Assembly: GCF_014904695.1 (NCBI RefSeq)
Contig: NZ_JACXXN010000013.1
Span: 1 to 64,000 of the forward strand
DNA: 64,000 bases
Reading direction: 5' to 3'
DNA from: Nostoc sp. MG11
Lineage (GTDB): Bacteria > Cyanobacteriota > Cyanobacteriia > Cyanobacteriales > Nostocaceae
Of the stretch, positions 52,000-63,499 are shown piece by piece. The notes beneath the pieces are model-generated. The model had not been told where the DNA came from and searched no databases. It saw nothing but the letters and a program-made list of their open reading frames with translations. How positions within the stretch are numbered: position 1 is the stretch's first letter; each line of letters opens with the position of its first letter. The position numbers and the translations under genes are program-made.

Positions 52000-53340
52000 A
52001 TGTCTACCATTCATCCTGCCCGTATTACCAAAGTATCACCTGATTCTATAGCCGCAGAAATTGGTTTTGAAGCGGGGGATGCGATCGTTGCAATCAACGG
52101 TACGCGTCCCCGCGATTTAATTGATTATCAGTTTTTATGTGCTGATGAAGTTTTGGAACTAGAAGTTTTAGACGCTGCTGGTAAAACTCATAGCCTAGAA
52201 ATCGAAAAAGACTACGACGAAGACTTGGGGCTAGAATTTGAAACTGCTTTATTTGATGGCTTAATTCAGTGCAATAACCGCTGTCCATTTTGCTTTATCG
52301 ACCAACAGCCACCAGGTAAGCGCACTAGCTTGTACTTGAAAGACGACGATTATCGTCTGAGCTTTTTGTATGGCTCTTACCTTACCTTGACCAATTTACC
52401 AGAAAGAGAATGGCAGCGTATTGAGCAAATGCGCTTGTCTCCCTTGTATGTTTCTGTTCACGCCACGGAACCCGAAATCAGAATCAGACTGCTAAAAAAT
52501 CAGCGTGCGGGGCAAATCTTGCAACAAATTAAGTGGTTTCAAGAAAGGCGGTTACAAATTCATGCTCAAGTAGTCGTTTGCCCTGGTATAAATGATGGCG
52601 AACACTTGGAACAAACCCTAAGAGATTTAGCGTCCTTTTATACTGGCGAAGTGCCTGCGGTGGCATCAGTGGCAGTTGTGCCAGTGGGTTTAACACGATT
52701 TCGTCCCTCAGAAGACGAACTGATACCCGTAACTAAGGAAAAAGCCAAAAAAGTGATTTCCCAAGTGCGATCGCTTACCCGGCAATTTCGTCAACAGTTC
52801 GGTTCCAGCGTTGCTTGGTTAGCCGATGAGTGGTTTTTGATTGCAGGTGAGGAGTTACCAAGTGAATCTGAATATGAAGAATATCCGCAAATTGATAATG
52901 GCGTTGGTTCCATTCAGTTGTTTATCAGGCAGTTTGCAGCTGCGGCAGCAGAATTACTTCCGCCAAAAGTCTATCCTCAGAGAAAACTAACTTGGGTAGT
53001 GGGCAACGCAGTAGAAACGGCATTTCAACCCATTTTAAAACGGTTGAATTCTGTTGAGGGTTTAGAGGTAAATATGCAAGCTTTATGTAGTGATTACTGG
53101 GGGCAAAGTATCACTGTTACTGGGTTACTAACTGGTCATGATTTGCTATTGAATTTACAAGGGCAAGATTTGGGAGAAGCAATTTTGCTACCAAATGTAA
53201 TGCTAAAACATGATGAACTGATATTTTTAGATGATATTAGTATTGAAGATTTAGCCCACAAACTGAATACAAAAATATTACCAGTAGCAGGAGTTGAAGA
53301 TTTAATCAATACCTGTATTGCTCACAGCTTGAGCAATTAG
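52000..53340 (+). CDS. TIGR03279/DUF512-type PDZ and radical-SAM-like FeS protein
   Basis: A 446-residue protein from the ATG at 52000 (the upstream ATG at 51979 lies in repeat sequence). A PDZ domain is at the N-terminus (IHPARITKVSPDSIAAEIGF). A cysteine cluster follows, C-NNR-C-PF-C-FIDQQPPGKRTS, and SFLYGSYLTLTNLPEREWQR, resembling a radical-SAM fold. The DUF512 domain ends it (LADEWFLIAGEELPSESEYE). It is a conserved cyanobacterial oxidoreductase-like family of unknown reaction. Confidence 0.9.
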   Translation: MSTIHPARITKVSPDSIAAEIGFEAGDAIVAINGTRPRDLIDYQFLCADEVLELEVLDAAGKTHSLEIEKDYDEDLGLEFETALFDGLIQCNNRCPFCFIDQQPPGKRTSLYLKDDDYRLSFLYGSYLTLTNLPEREWQRIEQMRLSPLYVSVHATEPEIRIRLLKNQRAGQILQQIKWFQERRLQIHAQVVVCPGINDGEHLEQTLRDLASFYTGEVPAVASVAVVPVGLTRFRPSEDELIPVTKEKAKKVISQVRSLTRQFRQQFGSSVAWLADEWFLIAGEELPSESEYEEYPQIDNGVGSIQLFIRQFAAAAAELLPPKVYPQRKLTWVVGNAVETAFQPILKRLNSVEGLEVNMQALCSDYWGQSITVTGLLTGHDLLLNLQGQDLGEAILLPNVMLKHDELIFLDDISIEDLAHKLNTKILPVAGVEDLINTCIAHSLSN

Positions 53341-53623
53341 CTATCAACAACTGTCAGCTTTTAGCGGTCTGTCAGTTGGGATTAAACCTTTTGTCAAAGC
53401 TAATGTTATGAAAATGAAATCATTGTCTTGGAAAGTTTGAGCGCTGACTTTGGTGCAAAAGCTTGGAGGGGGGCTTGTCGTGAGACATCAGAACTTTCCA
53501 ATATAGTGTTTAGTGGTTATAAATATCCTTAGCAAGAAGCTTTGTTCTGTACGATTGACAACTGATTAATGACGTAATGACCAATAAAGATTAATTAACA
53601 ACTAATAAAATTAGGAGTAACTA
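53341..53623. other. Spacer, nothing recognised
   Basis: About 280 bases of unremarkable sequence between the TIGR03279-type gene and the GHL10 gene. It should hold the GHL10 gene promoter. Confidence 0.4.
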
Positions 53624-56458
53624 GTGAAGTATCAGGGAAGCATAATTAAAGATATTAAATTAAACATTAAAAAAACTGGATTTTTTATTTTAAATTTTAA
53701 TTTTTTATTAATTAGTTGTTTAGGAATTTTGCCAGCAACAGCCGCAACAGAAGAACCTGTATTGAGCATAGTCCACAGTCAAGAAAATGCTAATCAATGG
53801 ACAGGCATAACTGACCGCTTACAAGCAGTTGGAGTAAAGTATTGTGTAATTCCCCTAGCTAATGTGAAGAGTGTAACGGATTGGGGCGATCGCCGGGTAT
53901 TGTTTTTGCCCAATGTAGAGACATTAACACCAACACAAGCGATCACTTTAGAAGGATGGATGAGCAAGGGAGGACGCTTGATTGCCAGTGGACCTGTAGG
54001 TAGTCTGTCAGCACCGGGAGTGCGCCAGTTATTGCGATCGCTTCTAGGGGGTTATTGGGGATTCAGTCTGAATGAAACAGAACAGATCAAACCCACAAAA
54101 ACCAAAACGCAAGATTGGGCAACTCAAACTGGAATGTTTGGCAAAGTGCGCGGTGGCGTTGTGATTCCGAATGATTCCATAGCTCAAGCTGCTGCTGTTT
54201 GGAATTCTCAAGATAATCCTGCCGCCGTGGTGACAACTGAACGTTCCACATTTTTGGGCTGGCGCTGGGGTACGGATGCAACTTCAGCCGCAGATTTAGA
54301 TAGTGCTTGGTTAAAAGCTGCCGTCAATCGTCATTTGACAGCACTACCAAAAGGCACGAATAAAGTAGAAGGAGGCTCACAAAGTTGCTCTATATCGGTT
54401 GCAACTGTCCCCACCACTCCCACATCTAGAATAGGCACTGCAACTCCAATAAAACCACCATCGGCTCAAAACTCAGGACAGGCTAAACACCCCGCTACCG
54501 ATAACAGGACTAGGACTCAGGACTCAAAACTCACTACCGCCACTGCTCCTCAACCCAGACCGCTTCCCAAAGTTACGCCCCCACGTGCTCAAGAGGCTAT
54601 TGATGAACTAGAACAAGCAGTGCGTTTAGATATCACACCCGACTCTAATACGCCGATTGATAACAATCAAGCGATCGCCCTTCAGCAAGAGCTAGAAAAT
54701 CTAATTGGTCGGGTGGAAAGCGCCCATCTAGCAGCCTCGACGTATGCCTCTAGCGTCAGCGAAACGAAGTCTGATGATCCGCCGCGCTCTAGACGTTTAC
54801 GCGCTCAGTCCTTAGAGGAACAGCAGACACAATTTGCCTCAACCAAACTTGGAGCACCAGTTAACAGCAAAGAGCAAGTAATAACACAAGCAAGACTAAT
54901 AGCCAAAAACTTACCTCAGTTGATTGCAGAAAAGAATTATGCTCTGGCTCGTCAGCAGTGGTTGGAAGCTAAGGCGAGTTTGTGGAAACAGTTTCCTGTT
55001 GACCGCAGGTTGGCTCAGCCTGAAATCCGTGCTGTATGGTTAGACCGGGGGACAATTGTCCGTGCTGGTAGTGAGAAAGGACTAGCCCAAATTTTTGATC
55101 GACTAGCCCAAGCTGGGATTAATACCGTCTTCTTTGAAACTGTTAATGCGAGCTATACGATTTATCCCAGTCAAGTCGCACCACAGCAAAACCCGTTAAT
55201 TCGCGGCTGGGATCCATTAGCAGCCGCAGTGAAATTAGCCCATAAGCGAGACATGGAATTACACGCTTGGGTTTGGGTTTTTGCTGCTGGTAATCAACGT
55301 CACAATGAGATTACCAATGTCAATCCTAATTACCCAGGGCCAGTACTTGCTGCTCATCCAGATTGGGCAAACTACGACAACCTTGGCAATATGATTCCTG
55401 TTAATCAGACAAAGCCATTCTTTGACCCAGCTAACCCCGAATTGCGGCAGTACTTACTCAAGTTATACGAAGAAATTGTTACGCGTTATGACGTAGATGG
55501 TCTACAACTAGACTACATTCGCTATCCCTTCCAAGACCCCTTTGCAGGTCGATATTATGGCTACGGTAAAGCTGCAAGAGCGCAATTTCAGCAACTTACT
55601 GGTGTAGATCCGCTGAATATTTCCCCCAGCCAACCGGATTTGTGGCAAAAGTGGACGACATTTCGCACCCAGCAAGTTGATAGCTTTGTTGCTCAAGTAT
55701 CGCAGCAGTTACGGCAAAAACGAGCAAATTTGATTTTGTCTGTTGCCGTATTTCCTCTGCCGGAACTAGAACGGATTCAGAAAATTCAACAACACTGGGA
55801 ACTTTGGGCACGCCAAGGGGATATAGATTTAATCGTTCCTATGACTTATGCCCTAGATACTTCTCGCTTCCAAAGGCTGGCACAACCCTGGATTGCCTCT
55901 ACACAGTTAGGTTCTACGTTGTTATTACCAGGAATTCGTTTACTTTCTTTACCACCAGTCGGAGCCTTAGATCAGCTCCAATTGGTAAGAGACTTGCCAG
56001 TAAGCGGTTACGCACTCTTTGCCGCAGAGAATTTTAACAACGAGCTAGACAAACTTTTTAGTAGCACCCAAGGCAGGGTAAAACCCACAACCACTGAACC
56101 TATTCCTCACCGCCAGCCTTTTCAAACTGCTGCTGTTCGTTATACTGCCCTGCAACGGGAATGGAAGTTTGTTTTGCAAAATGAGCAACTGCAAATGCCT
56201 GCTAAGACGATTTCAGATTTTAACAACCAGGCAGAAGTTTTACAAAGTGCTTTAAATCAGCTTGCCAGTTCGCCTTCTGCCAGTAATTTGCTAGTGGCGA
56301 GAGCTTCGCTAACTCGGTTAAAGTCTCAATTTCGAGCATTGATGAGCCGAGAAGTTATAGATAATTTCTATCAAGTCAAAGTTTGGGAAAATCGGCTTGC
56401 AACTATAGAAAAGCTATTGCGTTACGGCGAACGGCGATCGCAGTTGCGTCCCCAGTGA
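53624..56458 (+). CDS. Large GHL10-type glycosyl hydrolase (DUF187), probably exported
   Basis: A 944-residue protein with a GTG start, supported by TAGGAG six to seven bases upstream. Residues about 18-40 are a hydrophobic, signal-like segment. Residues about 45-240 form an alpha/beta, GATase-like domain with RVLFLPNVETLTPTQAITLE. A proline- and threonine-rich linker (about 255-330) follows. The hydrolase domain is about 455-800: EIRAVWLDRGTIVRAGS, NTVFFETVNASYTIYPSQ, AWVWVFAAGN, and DGLQLDYIRYPFQDPFAGRY with catalytic-site Asp/Glu candidates. Its substrate may be a cell-surface glycan; this is inference. Confidence 0.88.
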   Translation: MKYQGSIIKDIKLNIKKTGFFILNFNFLLISCLGILPATAATEEPVLSIVHSQENANQWTGITDRLQAVGVKYCVIPLANVKSVTDWGDRRVLFLPNVETLTPTQAITLEGWMSKGGRLIASGPVGSLSAPGVRQLLRSLLGGYWGFSLNETEQIKPTKTKTQDWATQTGMFGKVRGGVVIPNDSIAQAAAVWNSQDNPAAVVTTERSTFLGWRWGTDATSAADLDSAWLKAAVNRHLTALPKGTNKVEGGSQSCSISVATVPTTPTSRIGTATPIKPPSAQNSGQAKHPATDNRTRTQDSKLTTATAPQPRPLPKVTPPRAQEAIDELEQAVRLDITPDSNTPIDNNQAIALQQELENLIGRVESAHLAASTYASSVSETKSDDPPRSRRLRAQSLEEQQTQFASTKLGAPVNSKEQVITQARLIAKNLPQLIAEKNYALARQQWLEAKASLWKQFPVDRRLAQPEIRAVWLDRGTIVRAGSEKGLAQIFDRLAQAGINTVFFETVNASYTIYPSQVAPQQNPLIRGWDPLAAAVKLAHKRDMELHAWVWVFAAGNQRHNEITNVNPNYPGPVLAAHPDWANYDNLGNMIPVNQTKPFFDPANPELRQYLLKLYEEIVTRYDVDGLQLDYIRYPFQDPFAGRYYGYGKAARAQFQQLTGVDPLNISPSQPDLWQKWTTFRTQQVDSFVAQVSQQLRQKRANLILSVAVFPLPELERIQKIQQHWELWARQGDIDLIVPMTYALDTSRFQRLAQPWIASTQLGSTLLLPGIRLLSLPPVGALDQLQLVRDLPVSGYALFAAENFNNELDKLFSSTQGRVKPTTTEPIPHRQPFQTAAVRYTALQREWKFVLQNEQLQMPAKTISDFNNQAEVLQSALNQLASSPSASNLLVARASLTRLKSQFRALMSREVIDNFYQVKVWENRLATIEKLLRYGERRSQLRPQ

Positions 56459-56464
56459 AGAGGT

Positions 56465-56629
56465 CTACGGTGTACACACAAGTCTTTTAGAGTTGCCCCA
56501 CAGGCTTTTGATCCCCCCAACCCCCCTTAAAAAGGGGAGCAAAAACCTCTCAAAGTCCCCCTTTTTAAGGGGGATTTAGGAGGATCTACAACGATTTTGG
56601 TTTTGTACAGAGATGTGTGTACACCGTAG
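56465..56629. mobile_element. 165-bp MITE with 16-bp inverted ends and 10-bp target duplication
   Basis: Ends CTACGGTGTACACACA (56465-56480) and TGTGTGTACACCGTAG (56614-56629) are perfect inverted repeats. The 10-mer GTGAAGAGGT lies directly outside both ends (56455-56464 and 56630-56639), a target-site duplication that includes the stop codon of the GHL10 gene. The interior contains the palindromic CCCCTTAAAAAGGGG / CCCCCTTTTTAAGGGGG pair. No coding capacity. Confidence 0.85.
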
Positions 56630-56638
56630 GTGAAGAGG

Positions 56639-56680
56639 TAGGGGGAGTGGGGGAGTGGGGGAGTGGGGGAGCAGGGAAGC
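56639..56680. repeat. Nonamer short tandem repeat
   Basis: About four copies of GGGGGAGTG in a row, directly after the target duplication of the MITE, followed by degenerate GGGAGCAGG / GGAAGCAGA units. Confidence 0.75.
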
Positions 56681-56892
56681 AGAGGGGAATAAATACTGAT
56701 TTTTGACTCTTGACAAATGACTCTTAGTTCCCATTTTTAAATAATTATGCACTACTTGCTTTGTATTTATTAAAACAGCTTTTACAGTGTTTATCCTGAG
56801 ATAATATTACTTAGTTAGCGTCAAAATATTAGAGGTTACTTAATAAACTACTTTAGATAACTATTTTTTGATAATAGCTATCGTAATAATCT

Positions 56893-59800
56893 ATGCAAGC
56901 TTTACCTCAGCTTACCGGGCTACAAAGCTTAGAGTCAATTATTGACTATTCACCGCTGATGGTTGTGCCAGAAACGCCATTAGCGGATGCGATCGCACTG
57001 ATGGCAGCACAGGGCAAAAATGTCTTGGTGGGATCAACTTCGCAGATATTGGGGTGCTTTACAGAGCGGCATCTGGTGCAGCTTTTGGCTTCCGGGACTG
57101 ACTTGAGAACAGCCAAGATTTCTGAAGTCATGCATACTTCAGTCATGATGCTAAAGATGTCAGAATTTCCGGATCTGGCATCAGCATTGTTGCTGATGCG
57201 CCAGCAGCAGTTGATACTGCCAGTTGTAGATGACCAAGGTCAAATTTTCGGGACTATTACTCCTGAAAGTATTTGTCAAGTGCTGGCACAAGAAACACAG
57301 AAAACTAAAGGCGACTCCGAGGAAACCCAAGAACAACTGCGTTTGCTGGCTTTTGAGGTATTGCAAGAGAGTGCCACCCGACTAATATTGGCTTTGGAGG
57401 CGACTCAAACAATTTATTGGGAACGCAATTTGAATAATGACCGGATGTTGTTCTTGAGTATGGTTGGTGAAACTGGAGAAACTCAAGAGATATCTTACAG
57501 CGAAGTCCTGGCGTTAGTACATGCGGATGATCAAGAAAAGTTTGCTCATGCTCACAAATCAGCGATCGCAAATCTTAGCTCTTTTGAAGTAGAGCATCGA
57601 ATGCTTGTAAAGGGGCGATCAGAGTACAAATGGTTACTCACACGCGGCATGGTATTAACAGATCCTACGGGCATCGCTCGCATGATTGGAGTTTCTGTAG
57701 ATATTACTTACCGCGTGCAGGCAGAAGCAGCACTGCATGAGAGCGAAAGACGATTTCGCGCTATCTTCAACGGCACATTCCAGTTTACCGGATTGCTAAC
57801 ACCAGAAGGTATTGTTCTAGAAGCCAACCAAGCGTTACTCGATTTTGGGGGATTACAGCCAGAAGATGTAGTTGGGCGTTCATACTGGGAGACGCGATGG
57901 TGGACGATTTCCTACGAAACGCAGAATCAACTCAAAGTAGCAATAGCACTTGCGGCTAGAGGGGAGTTTGTCCGTTACGAAGTTGATGTACTCGGTGTAA
58001 ATCAAACAGTGCGAACCATAGATTTTTCTTTGAAGCCGTTGATAGATGAAACTGGAAAAGTCGCGCTGCTGATTGCTGAAGCACGAGACATCACTGAACT
58101 CAAACAGGCACAAGCAGCTTTGCAACAGGTGAATCAAAAGCTAGAAATGCGAGTGGCTGAGCGAACTATTGTTTTAAAACAAACAAATCGGCAGCTATTA
58201 TCTGAGATTGTCGAGCGCCAAATCGTAGAGGAGCAACTGCGGCAATCTCAGCAAATGTTACAACTAATTATGGATACTATTCCTCAGTGTATTTTCTGGA
58301 AAGATAAAAATTCTGTTTACCTAGGTTGTAATCGCAACTTTGCGATCGCTGGTGGTTTGAACAGCCCAGAAGAGATCGTAGGAAAGACAGACTATGATTT
58401 GCCTTGGAAGAAAGAAGAAGCAGACTTTTATCGTGAGTGTGACATTAGGGTGATGCAGAGCAATACACCCGAATATCACATAATTGAACCTTTACTGAGA
58501 GCAGACGGCAAACAGACTTGGCTGGACACTAATAAAGTTCCACTTCATAATCTCGAAGGCGATGTAGTAGGTATCTTAGGCACTTTTGAAGATATCACCG
58601 ATCGCCAGCAAGCAGAAACGGCATTGCGGGAAACTCAACAACAGCTACAAGCGATTTTAGATAATTCTTCAGCTGTGATGTACGTAGTAGATGCTCAGGA
58701 TAGATTTCTGCTGATCAACCGCCAGTATGAACAGCTATTCAATATTACTCAAGACCAAATAGTAGGCAAAAGCATCTACGACATTTTTCCGTATGAAATT
58801 ACTGATGGTTTTGCGGTTAATAATCATCAGGTAATTGTCGGTGGCATCCCCATAGAAGCTGAAGAAGTTGTTCCCCTCAAGGACGGTTTACATACTTACT
58901 TGTCTGTGAAGTTTCCTTTAAAAGATGCTAATGGTATCTCTTATGCCGTCGGTGGCATCTCTACAGATATTACATACCGTAAATTAGTCGAAGAATCGCT
59001 ATTATGTTTTTGCAAAGCGATAGAAAGCACAAGTGATGCCATTGGCATGGCTGACATTACAGGCGAAGGTATTTACGTCAATGCCGCATTTATCAAACTG
59101 TTTGAGTATACCTTGGAAGAATTGCAAGCTGCCGGGGGAGTAGAAGTTATTTTCAAGCAGCAAACAGAGTGTAAAAAACTACTTGCTAAAATTCAAAGGG
59201 GTGAGTCGTGGCGTGGTGAGGTGATGATGCAAAGCCGCTGTGGTCGAAGCGTGCAAATTTATCTTTGTGCTGATGCGATTAAAGATCATAGTGGCAAAAT
59301 AGTAGGAACTGTCAATATTTATACTGATATCACTCAGCGCAAGCAGGCAGAGGAAGGTTTACGATTGCGCGATCGCGCGATCGCTGCTAGCAGCAATGGC
59401 ATTATTATTGCCGATGTCACCATGCCAGCCGGGCCAATTATCTATGTCAATCCAGCCTTTGAGCGGATGAGTGGCTACTCGGCAGCAGAAGTGATTGGAC
59501 AAAACTTTCTTTATCTCCAAGGTACTGATATTAATCAACCAGGGTTACAAGAACTCAATGCTGCCATGCGAGAAGGAAAAGACTTTACGGTAATTTTACG
59601 CAATTATCGTAAAGACGGCAGTCTGTTTTGGAATGAGTTAAATATTTCTCCCGTCTATGACACCGATGGCTATCTCACCCATTACATCGGCATTCAAAAC
59701 GATATTACTGAGCGTAAGCAGGCAGAAACAGCACTACTTGTCAGTCAACAACGGTTACAATATTTACTTTCCTCCAGCCCAGCTGTGATTTATACCTGTA

Positions 59801-60861
59801 GGAGTTATGGAGATTTTGGCGGTACTTTCGTTAGCGAAAATGTCACCACGATGATGGGCTATGAAGCACGGGAAATGGTAGATACTCCTGGCTTTTGGGC
59901 TAGTCATCTCCACCCGGAAGATGCAACCCAAGCGTTTGCCAAACTCTCAAACGTATTGGAGCATGGGCAGTATACCTTGGAATACCGCTTTTTGCACCAA
60001 GATGGCACTTATCGTTGGGTACACGACCAAGGTAAGGTAGTGCGGGATCAAGCTGGCAAACCTGTGGAAATGGTCGGTTACTGGGGAAACATCACAGCTC
60101 GCAAGCAACTAGAACAAGAACTGAGAGTTGCACTAGAAAAAGAAAAAGAACTCAGCGAACTTAAATCCCGCTTTGTCTCTATGACTTCCCACGAATTCCG
60201 CACGCCGTTGAGTACTATCCTTTCTTCTTGCGAGTTGCTCGAACACTACCGCCAAAAATGGACACAAGAGAAACAACTCACTCATCTGCATCGGATTCAA
60301 AGCGCTGTCAAGCGGATGACTGAAATGTTAAATGATGTGTTGGTTATTGGTAAGGCGGAAGCAGGGAAATTAGAGTTCAGACCAGCATCTTTAGATTTAG
60401 TAGAATACTGTCGTCAATTGGTGGAAGAAGTACAGCTAAATCAGAGTAATCAGCACATCATTTTTTTTACTAGTCAATATGAATCTATCCCATGCTGCAT
60501 GGATGAAAAATTGTTGGGACATATTCTGAGTAATTTACTCTCGAATGCGATCAAATATTCCCCAATTGGTAGCACTGTCAAGTTTACTCTCACCTGTGAG
60601 GATATGCGAGCTGTATTTGCAATTCAAGATCAGGGAATTGGCATTCCAGAAGAAGACCTACCGCGACTTTTTGAGTCCTTTCATCGTGCCAGAAATGTCG
60701 GCAATATCCTAGGAACTGGATTAGGACTGGCGATTGTAAAAAAGTGTGTAGATATACACCAAGGTAAAATCACTGTCACAAGTAAGCTGGGATTTACTAC
60801 AACGTTTATTGTCACTCTGCCATTAAAAAACCAAAGCCCAACTGAGGTAAGTTATGCCTAA
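56893..60861 (+). CDS. CBS-multi-PAS sensor histidine kinase
   Basis: A 1322-residue cytoplasmic kinase; no membrane segment was seen. Two CBS motifs occupy residues about 10-135. About seven PAS/PAC units follow (to about 1080), each ending in a TDITxRKQAE-like PAC block; a coiled coil links units near 400-455. The HisKA domain has [14 protein letters not shown] with H near 1100. The ATPase part shows [30 protein letters not shown] and [11 protein letters not shown]. It overlaps the next gene by 8 bases, so kinase and REC-EAL regulator are translated together and probably form a pair. The sensed ligand is unknown. Confidence 0.92.
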   Translation: MQALPQLTGLQSLESIIDYSPLMVVPETPLADAIALMAAQGKNVLVGSTSQILGCFTERHLVQLLASGTDLRTAKISEVMHTSVMMLKMSEFPDLASALLLMRQQQLILPVVDDQGQIFGTITPESICQVLAQETQKTKGDSEETQEQLRLLAFEVLQESATRLILALEATQTIYWERNLNNDRMLFLSMVGETGETQEISYSEVLALVHADDQEKFAHAHKSAIANLSSFEVEHRMLVKGRSEYKWLLTRGMVLTDPTGIARMIGVSVDITYRVQAEAALHESERRFRAIFNGTFQFTGLLTPEGIVLEANQALLDFGGLQPEDVVGRSYWETRWWTISYETQNQLKVAIALAARGEFVRYEVDVLGVNQTVRTIDFSLKPLIDETGKVALLIAEARDITELKQAQAALQQVNQKLEMRVAERTIVLKQTNRQLLSEIVERQIVEEQLRQSQQMLQLIMDTIPQCIFWKDKNSVYLGCNRNFAIAGGLNSPEEIVGKTDYDLPWKKEEADFYRECDIRVMQSNTPEYHIIEPLLRADGKQTWLDTNKVPLHNLEGDVVGILGTFEDITDRQQAETALRETQQQLQAILDNSSAVMYVVDAQDRFLLINRQYEQLFNITQDQIVGKSIYDIFPYEITDGFAVNNHQVIVGGIPIEAEEVVPLKDGLHTYLSVKFPLKDANGISYAVGGISTDITYRKLVEESLLCFCKAIESTSDAIGMADITGEGIYVNAAFIKLFEYTLEELQAAGGVEVIFKQQTECKKLLAKIQRGESWRGEVMMQSRCGRSVQIYLCADAIKDHSGKIVGTVNIYTDITQRKQAEEGLRLRDRAIAASSNGIIIADVTMPAGPIIYVNPAFERMSGYSAAEVIGQNFLYLQGTDINQPGLQELNAAMREGKDFTVILRNYRKDGSLFWNELNISPVYDTDGYLTHYIGIQNDITERKQAETALLVSQQRLQYLLSSSPAVIYTCRSYGDFGGTFVSENVTTMMGYEAREMVDTPGFWASHLHPEDATQAFAKLSNVLEHGQYTLEYRFLHQDGTYRWVHDQGKVVRDQAGKPVEMVGYWGNITARKQLEQELRVALEKEKELSELKSRFVSMTSHEFRTPLSTILSSCELLEHYRQKWTQEKQLTHLHRIQSAVKRMTEMLNDVLVIGKAEAGKLEFRPASLDLVEYCRQLVEEVQLNQSNQHIIFFTSQYESIPCCMDEKLLGHILSNLLSNAIKYSPIGSTVKFTLTCEDMRAVFAIQDQGIGIPEEDLPRLFESFHRARNVGNILGTGLGLAIVKKCVDIHQGKITVTSKLGFTTTFIVTLPLKNQSPTEVSYA

Positions 60862-62065
60862 GATTTTAATAATTGAAGATGAAGAAGCTGTGCGTGAGAG
60901 TATTTTTGATTTACTAGAAGCTGAGGATTTTGAAATTATTGCTGCTGCTAATGGAAGAATTGGTTTACACATGGCTATTGCTGAAATACCTGATATTATT
61001 TTGTGCGATATGATGATGCCAGAAATAGATGGTTATGGCGTGTTAACAGCATTACGCCAAGACCCCTTAACTGCAACAATTCCCTTCATTTTCTTAACTG
61101 CAAAATCTGCTAAAAGTGACTTTCGCCAAGGAATGGATATGGGTGCAGATGACTATATAACTAAGCCATTTACTCGTGGTGAATTATTAAGTGCAATCAT
61201 GAATAGGTTAGAAAAACATGCTACTTTAAAAAAGTATTTGTCTCCTCCAAATATTATTAATAATTTGTCTCCAAAGATGCAGCTATTAGAAATTAGCTTG
61301 CATCGAGCTATCAAACAACATAATTTTCAAGAGTTTGAAGTTTATTATCAACCAATAGTCGATATTGCTTCTGGTAAGATCGTAGCTGCTGAAAGTTTGT
61401 TACGTTGGCACAGTCCTGAATTAGGAATAGTTACACCAGGAGAATTTATTCCGTTAGCAGAATCCACAGGTTTAATAGTTCCCATTGGTAAATGGGTTTT
61501 GAAAAGAGTATGTGAACAAATTAAAAGCTGGCGTGATGCCGGAATTAATTTTTTGAGTATTACTGTAAATTTATCAGTAATTGAATTTAATCAACCAGAC
61601 TTTATTCAACAAATAATTTATTTTATAAATAGTAATGATTTGGAACCTCATTATATAGAATTAGAATTAACTGAAAGTATGATTATGCAAGATATTAATA
61701 GTGCGATCGCTACTATGAATAAGTTGCAATCATTAGGAGTTAAAATTGCAATTGACGATTTTGGTACTGGCTATTCTTCTTTAATTTATTTAAAAAATCT
61801 ACCAATTAATACATTAAAAATTGATCGCTATTTTATTCATAACGTTGCCAGTGATCCCCAAAAATCAGCAATTACAAAGGCACTGATTCAAATGGCTGAT
61901 AATCTTAATCTACATGTAGTAGCTGAAGGTGTAGAGACAGAAGCCGAACTTGCTTTTTTGCGCCAACATAACTGTAGTGCTATGCAAGGTTTTTTGTTTA
62001 GTCGTCCATTGCCAGCAGCAGAATTTGAAAATTTTTTGTTAACTAGCAAATTTTTATCAGTATAA
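60854..62065 (+). CDS. REC-EAL response regulator, cyclic di-GMP phosphodiesterase
   Basis: A 403-residue regulator. The receiver domain (1-120) has the phosphoacceptor D52 in [12 protein letters not shown] in FLTAKS and K in ITKPF. The EAL domain (about 150-400) carries the signature as E-S-L-L-R (AAESLLRWH), a conservative variant. It also has [28 protein letters not shown] and KIDRYFI, and [12 protein letters not shown]. The catalytic DDFGTGYS loop and E of EGVE look intact, so phosphodiesterase activity is likely. It is coupled to the sensor kinase upstream. Confidence 0.92.
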   Translation: MPKILIIEDEEAVRESIFDLLEAEDFEIIAAANGRIGLHMAIAEIPDIILCDMMMPEIDGYGVLTALRQDPLTATIPFIFLTAKSAKSDFRQGMDMGADDYITKPFTRGELLSAIMNRLEKHATLKKYLSPPNIINNLSPKMQLLEISLHRAIKQHNFQEFEVYYQPIVDIASGKIVAAESLLRWHSPELGIVTPGEFIPLAESTGLIVPIGKWVLKRVCEQIKSWRDAGINFLSITVNLSVIEFNQPDFIQQIIYFINSNDLEPHYIELELTESMIMQDINSAIATMNKLQSLGVKIAIDDFGTGYSSLIYLKNLPINTLKIDRYFIHNVASDPQKSAITKALIQMADNLNLHVVAEGVETEAELAFLRQHNCSAMQGFLFSRPLPAAEFENFLLTSKFLSV

Positions 62066-62226
62066 ATAAAAGTTAATTTGAATATTTTTATGCTCATGTA
62101 TTATACAGAAGTAAAGGGTAATTTAAATAATAAATAGTATTAATTTAGCTATTAGCAGTTATTCATATTTTTAACAGTAATCAAAAATAAAAATACAACT
62201 AATTTATTCTTTATTATTTTAGGCAG

Positions 62227-63411
62227 ATGAACAAAATACTAGTAATTGAAGATGATATAAACGTACGTCAAAATATTTTAGATTTGTTAGATGCGGAAGA
62301 TTTTAAGGTAATTGGCGCAGAAAACGGTCTTCTCGGTTTGCAGTTAGCCCAAGAGGAAATTCCCGATCTGATTCTTTGCGACGTGATGATGCCGGAATTA
62401 GATGGTCATGGAGTACTAAAGGCACTACGACAAAATCCGCTAACTGCGATGATTCCATTGATTTTTCTGACTGCAAAATCTGACAATACTGACTTTCGCC
62501 AAGGCATGGAATTAGGTGCAGATGATTACATTATCAAGCCATTTAGGAGGGCAGAACTACTAGCAGCTATTACCTGTAGATTAGAAAAACAAATAGCAAT
62601 TAATCAGCAATCTCAAAAGAAACTGGATGATTTACGTAACAGTATCACTTTGTCCCTTCCTCATGAAATGCGAACACCTCTGAATGGTATTTTAGGTTTT
62701 TCGCAACTGCTAATGGAAGAAAGTGATAGTCTCAACTCAGAAGCAATTCGCGAAATGGCAGAAGGTATTTATAAGTCAGGTGAACGTTTATTTAAATTAA
62801 TCCAAAACTTTTTGCTATATGCAGAGATTGAAATTATGGCAACCGAGCCACAGCAAATCAAATTACTGCAAAGTCAGCAAACATTCTTTCCGACATCGGC
62901 ATTAACTAACTTAATAATTGAAAAAGCTAAAAAGGTAGGACGGGAAGCAGATTTGCAAGTAGATTTACATGGATGTCATATAAAAATATCTCCCACAAAG
63001 ATTTATAAAATAATTGAAGAATTAATTGATAATGCCTTGAAGTTTTCCCCACAAGGAACACCGATTTTAGTTACTAGTAAATCTGTTAACAATACTTTTA
63101 ATCTATGCTTTACTGATAGCGGTAGGGGCATGACAGTAGAGCAGATTGTTGAATTGGGAGCTTATCAGCAATTTGAGCGCAAACTTTACGAACAAGAAGG
63201 TTCAGGTTTGGGGTTAATTATCGCCAAACGTTTGGTTGAATTGCACGGTGGTACACTCAAAATTCAAAGTCAGCCAAAAGAAAAAACAATTGTGCAAGTA
63301 ATGCTTCCATGTATTACACAAGAAGAGTCTATTTGTGAAGACAACTCTTATCGGAGTAAATTATCTATTGGTAATGAGACAAGGGCAAGCAATGATTTGA
63401 GTAAAAAGTAG
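62227..63411 (+). CDS. Response regulator-histidine kinase hybrid (REC-HisKA-HATPase)
   Basis: A 394-residue protein. Its receiver domain is very similar to that of the preceding REC-EAL protein (D52 in LCDVMMPELDG; IEDDINVRQNILDLLDAEDF), pointing to duplication. HisKA begins with LPHEMRTPLNGILGF (H near 146). The ATPase has IEELIDNALKFSPQG, DSGRGMTVEQIVELG and GSGLGLIIAKRLVELHGG. It lies 161 bases downstream of the REC-EAL gene on the same strand. It probably continues a phosphorelay with it. Confidence 0.92.
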   Translation: MNKILVIEDDINVRQNILDLLDAEDFKVIGAENGLLGLQLAQEEIPDLILCDVMMPELDGHGVLKALRQNPLTAMIPLIFLTAKSDNTDFRQGMELGADDYIIKPFRRAELLAAITCRLEKQIAINQQSQKKLDDLRNSITLSLPHEMRTPLNGILGFSQLLMEESDSLNSEAIREMAEGIYKSGERLFKLIQNFLLYAEIEIMATEPQQIKLLQSQQTFFPTSALTNLIIEKAKKVGREADLQVDLHGCHIKISPTKIYKIIEELIDNALKFSPQGTPILVTSKSVNNTFNLCFTDSGRGMTVEQIVELGAYQQFERKLYEQEGSGLGLIIAKRLVELHGGTLKIQSQPKEKTIVQVMLPCITQEESICEDNSYRSKLSIGNETRASNDLSKK

Positions 63412-63499
63412 TTAAAGCTATAAAAATCGGACTTTAGACTGGTGATATTTATCGAGTTTCAGGTTTAAATTAAGAATATTGTGTATTATTTTTGCTGCC

